Source: Methylotenera sp.
GTDB taxonomy: Bacteria > Pseudomonadota > Gammaproteobacteria > Burkholderiales > Methylophilaceae
Reading direction: 5' to 3'
Assembly: GCA_017880905.1 (NCBI GenBank)
Contig: JADGRO010000013.1
Span: 24,394 to 88,393 of the forward strand
Length of the DNA stretch: 64,000 bases
A program made the translations under genes and the position numbers. Positions 63,884 through 64,000 of the stretch are shown one piece after another; position 1 is the stretch's first letter; each line of letters starts with the position of its first letter. The notes beneath the pieces were generated by a model, which saw only the letters and a list, made by a program, of their open reading frames with translations, was not told the DNA's origin and ran no database searches.

Positions 63884-64000
63884 TTAATCCTGCAATTCTG
63901 CTTTTTTCTTTCCCGATTTAGAACTTAGCAGCTGCTTTGCGATTTCAGAAAGCCTTCTAACAAGCTTGAAATGAAACAAACCACCACAATATGCAATCAC
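63884..64000 (-). CDS. C-terminal end of an unidentified gene (partial)
   Basis: From the window edge an open frame of 38 codons on the minus strand ends with TAA at 63884: FHFKLVRRLSEIAKQLLSSK then SGKKKAELQD. Amphipathic, basic, no recognised motif. The coding nature is plausible because the frame stays open to the edge and no plus-strand gene competes, but it is short. Confidence 0.35.
   Translation of the reverse strand: MIAYCGGLFHFKLVRRLSEIAKQLLSSKSGKKKAELQD

Overview
The window is a 64 kb stretch of a betaproteobacterial chromosome of moderate to low GC. The evidence is the gene order rpsB-tsf-pyrH-frr-uppS-cdsA-dxr-rseP-bamA-skp-lpxD-fabZ-lpxA-lpxB-rnhB, the yceD-rpmF-plsX-fabHDG-acpP-fabF-pabC-mltG-tmk-holB-pilZ-tatD block, and hopanoid-type hpnC/D/E genes. 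A red-type (form IC) RuBisCO with CbbX and phosphoribulokinase marks the organism as a CO2 fixer. A relative of the Nitrosomonadales (Gallionellaceae, Sulfuricellaceae or Methylophilaceae-like) is my best inference; the species cannot be named from the sequence alone.

Layout. 1-5.4 kb: Calvin-cycle operon (end of cbbL, cbbS, cbbX, prk) running straight into a three-subunit proton-translocating transhydrogenase (pntAA-AB-B), so the NADPH source sits beside its main consumer. 5.4-8.2 kb: small accessory genes: an OmpA-type lipoprotein gene split by an apparent one-base frameshift, an orphan ParA ATPase, an ArsC-like LMW phosphatase, an unknown ORF and a 39-residue lipoprotein. 8.2-10.5 kb: a 2.2 kb segment bounded by a 3' fragment of tRNA-Asn and the intact tRNA-Asn, in the geometry left by integration at a tRNA. 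It holds an unknown internally duplicated protein and several small membrane/stress proteins, one with an internal deletion, but no integrase. 10.5-31.3 kb: housekeeping and metabolic genes (AsmA-like protein, aminotransferase, secreted protease-TPR protein, uvrB, rpsF-rpsR-rplI-dnaB-radA, hpnE/D/C, MTA/MTI phosphorylase, def, tRNA-Ser with a decayed upstream copy, two tandem cupins, glnD, map, an HDOD protein).

31.3-45.8 kb: the translation/envelope supercluster, all on the plus strand, with intergenic hairpins after rpsB and tsf. 45.8-51.5 kb, minus strand: a probable orphan HEPN-domain protein at the end of a maf / short DUF4139-like remnant / RsmI-like methylase operon, then two-subunit pyruvate carboxylase. 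51.5-63.7 kb: yceD-rpmF and the fatty acid synthesis cluster, folate pabC, mltG, tmk, holB, PilZ, TatD, an MBL-fold hydrolase and a small BamE-like secreted protein.

Functionally the window joins carbon fixation and redox supply, anaplerosis (pyruvate carboxylase), lipid A, phospholipid, isoprenoid and hopanoid precursor synthesis, outer membrane assembly and ribosome production. The non-routine parts are the tRNA-Asn-bounded segment, the HEPN gene, the split OmpA gene, the tRNA-Ser relic and a triplicated start region before the phosphorylase gene. I saw no CRISPR array, no transposase, no rRNA and no complete prophage.
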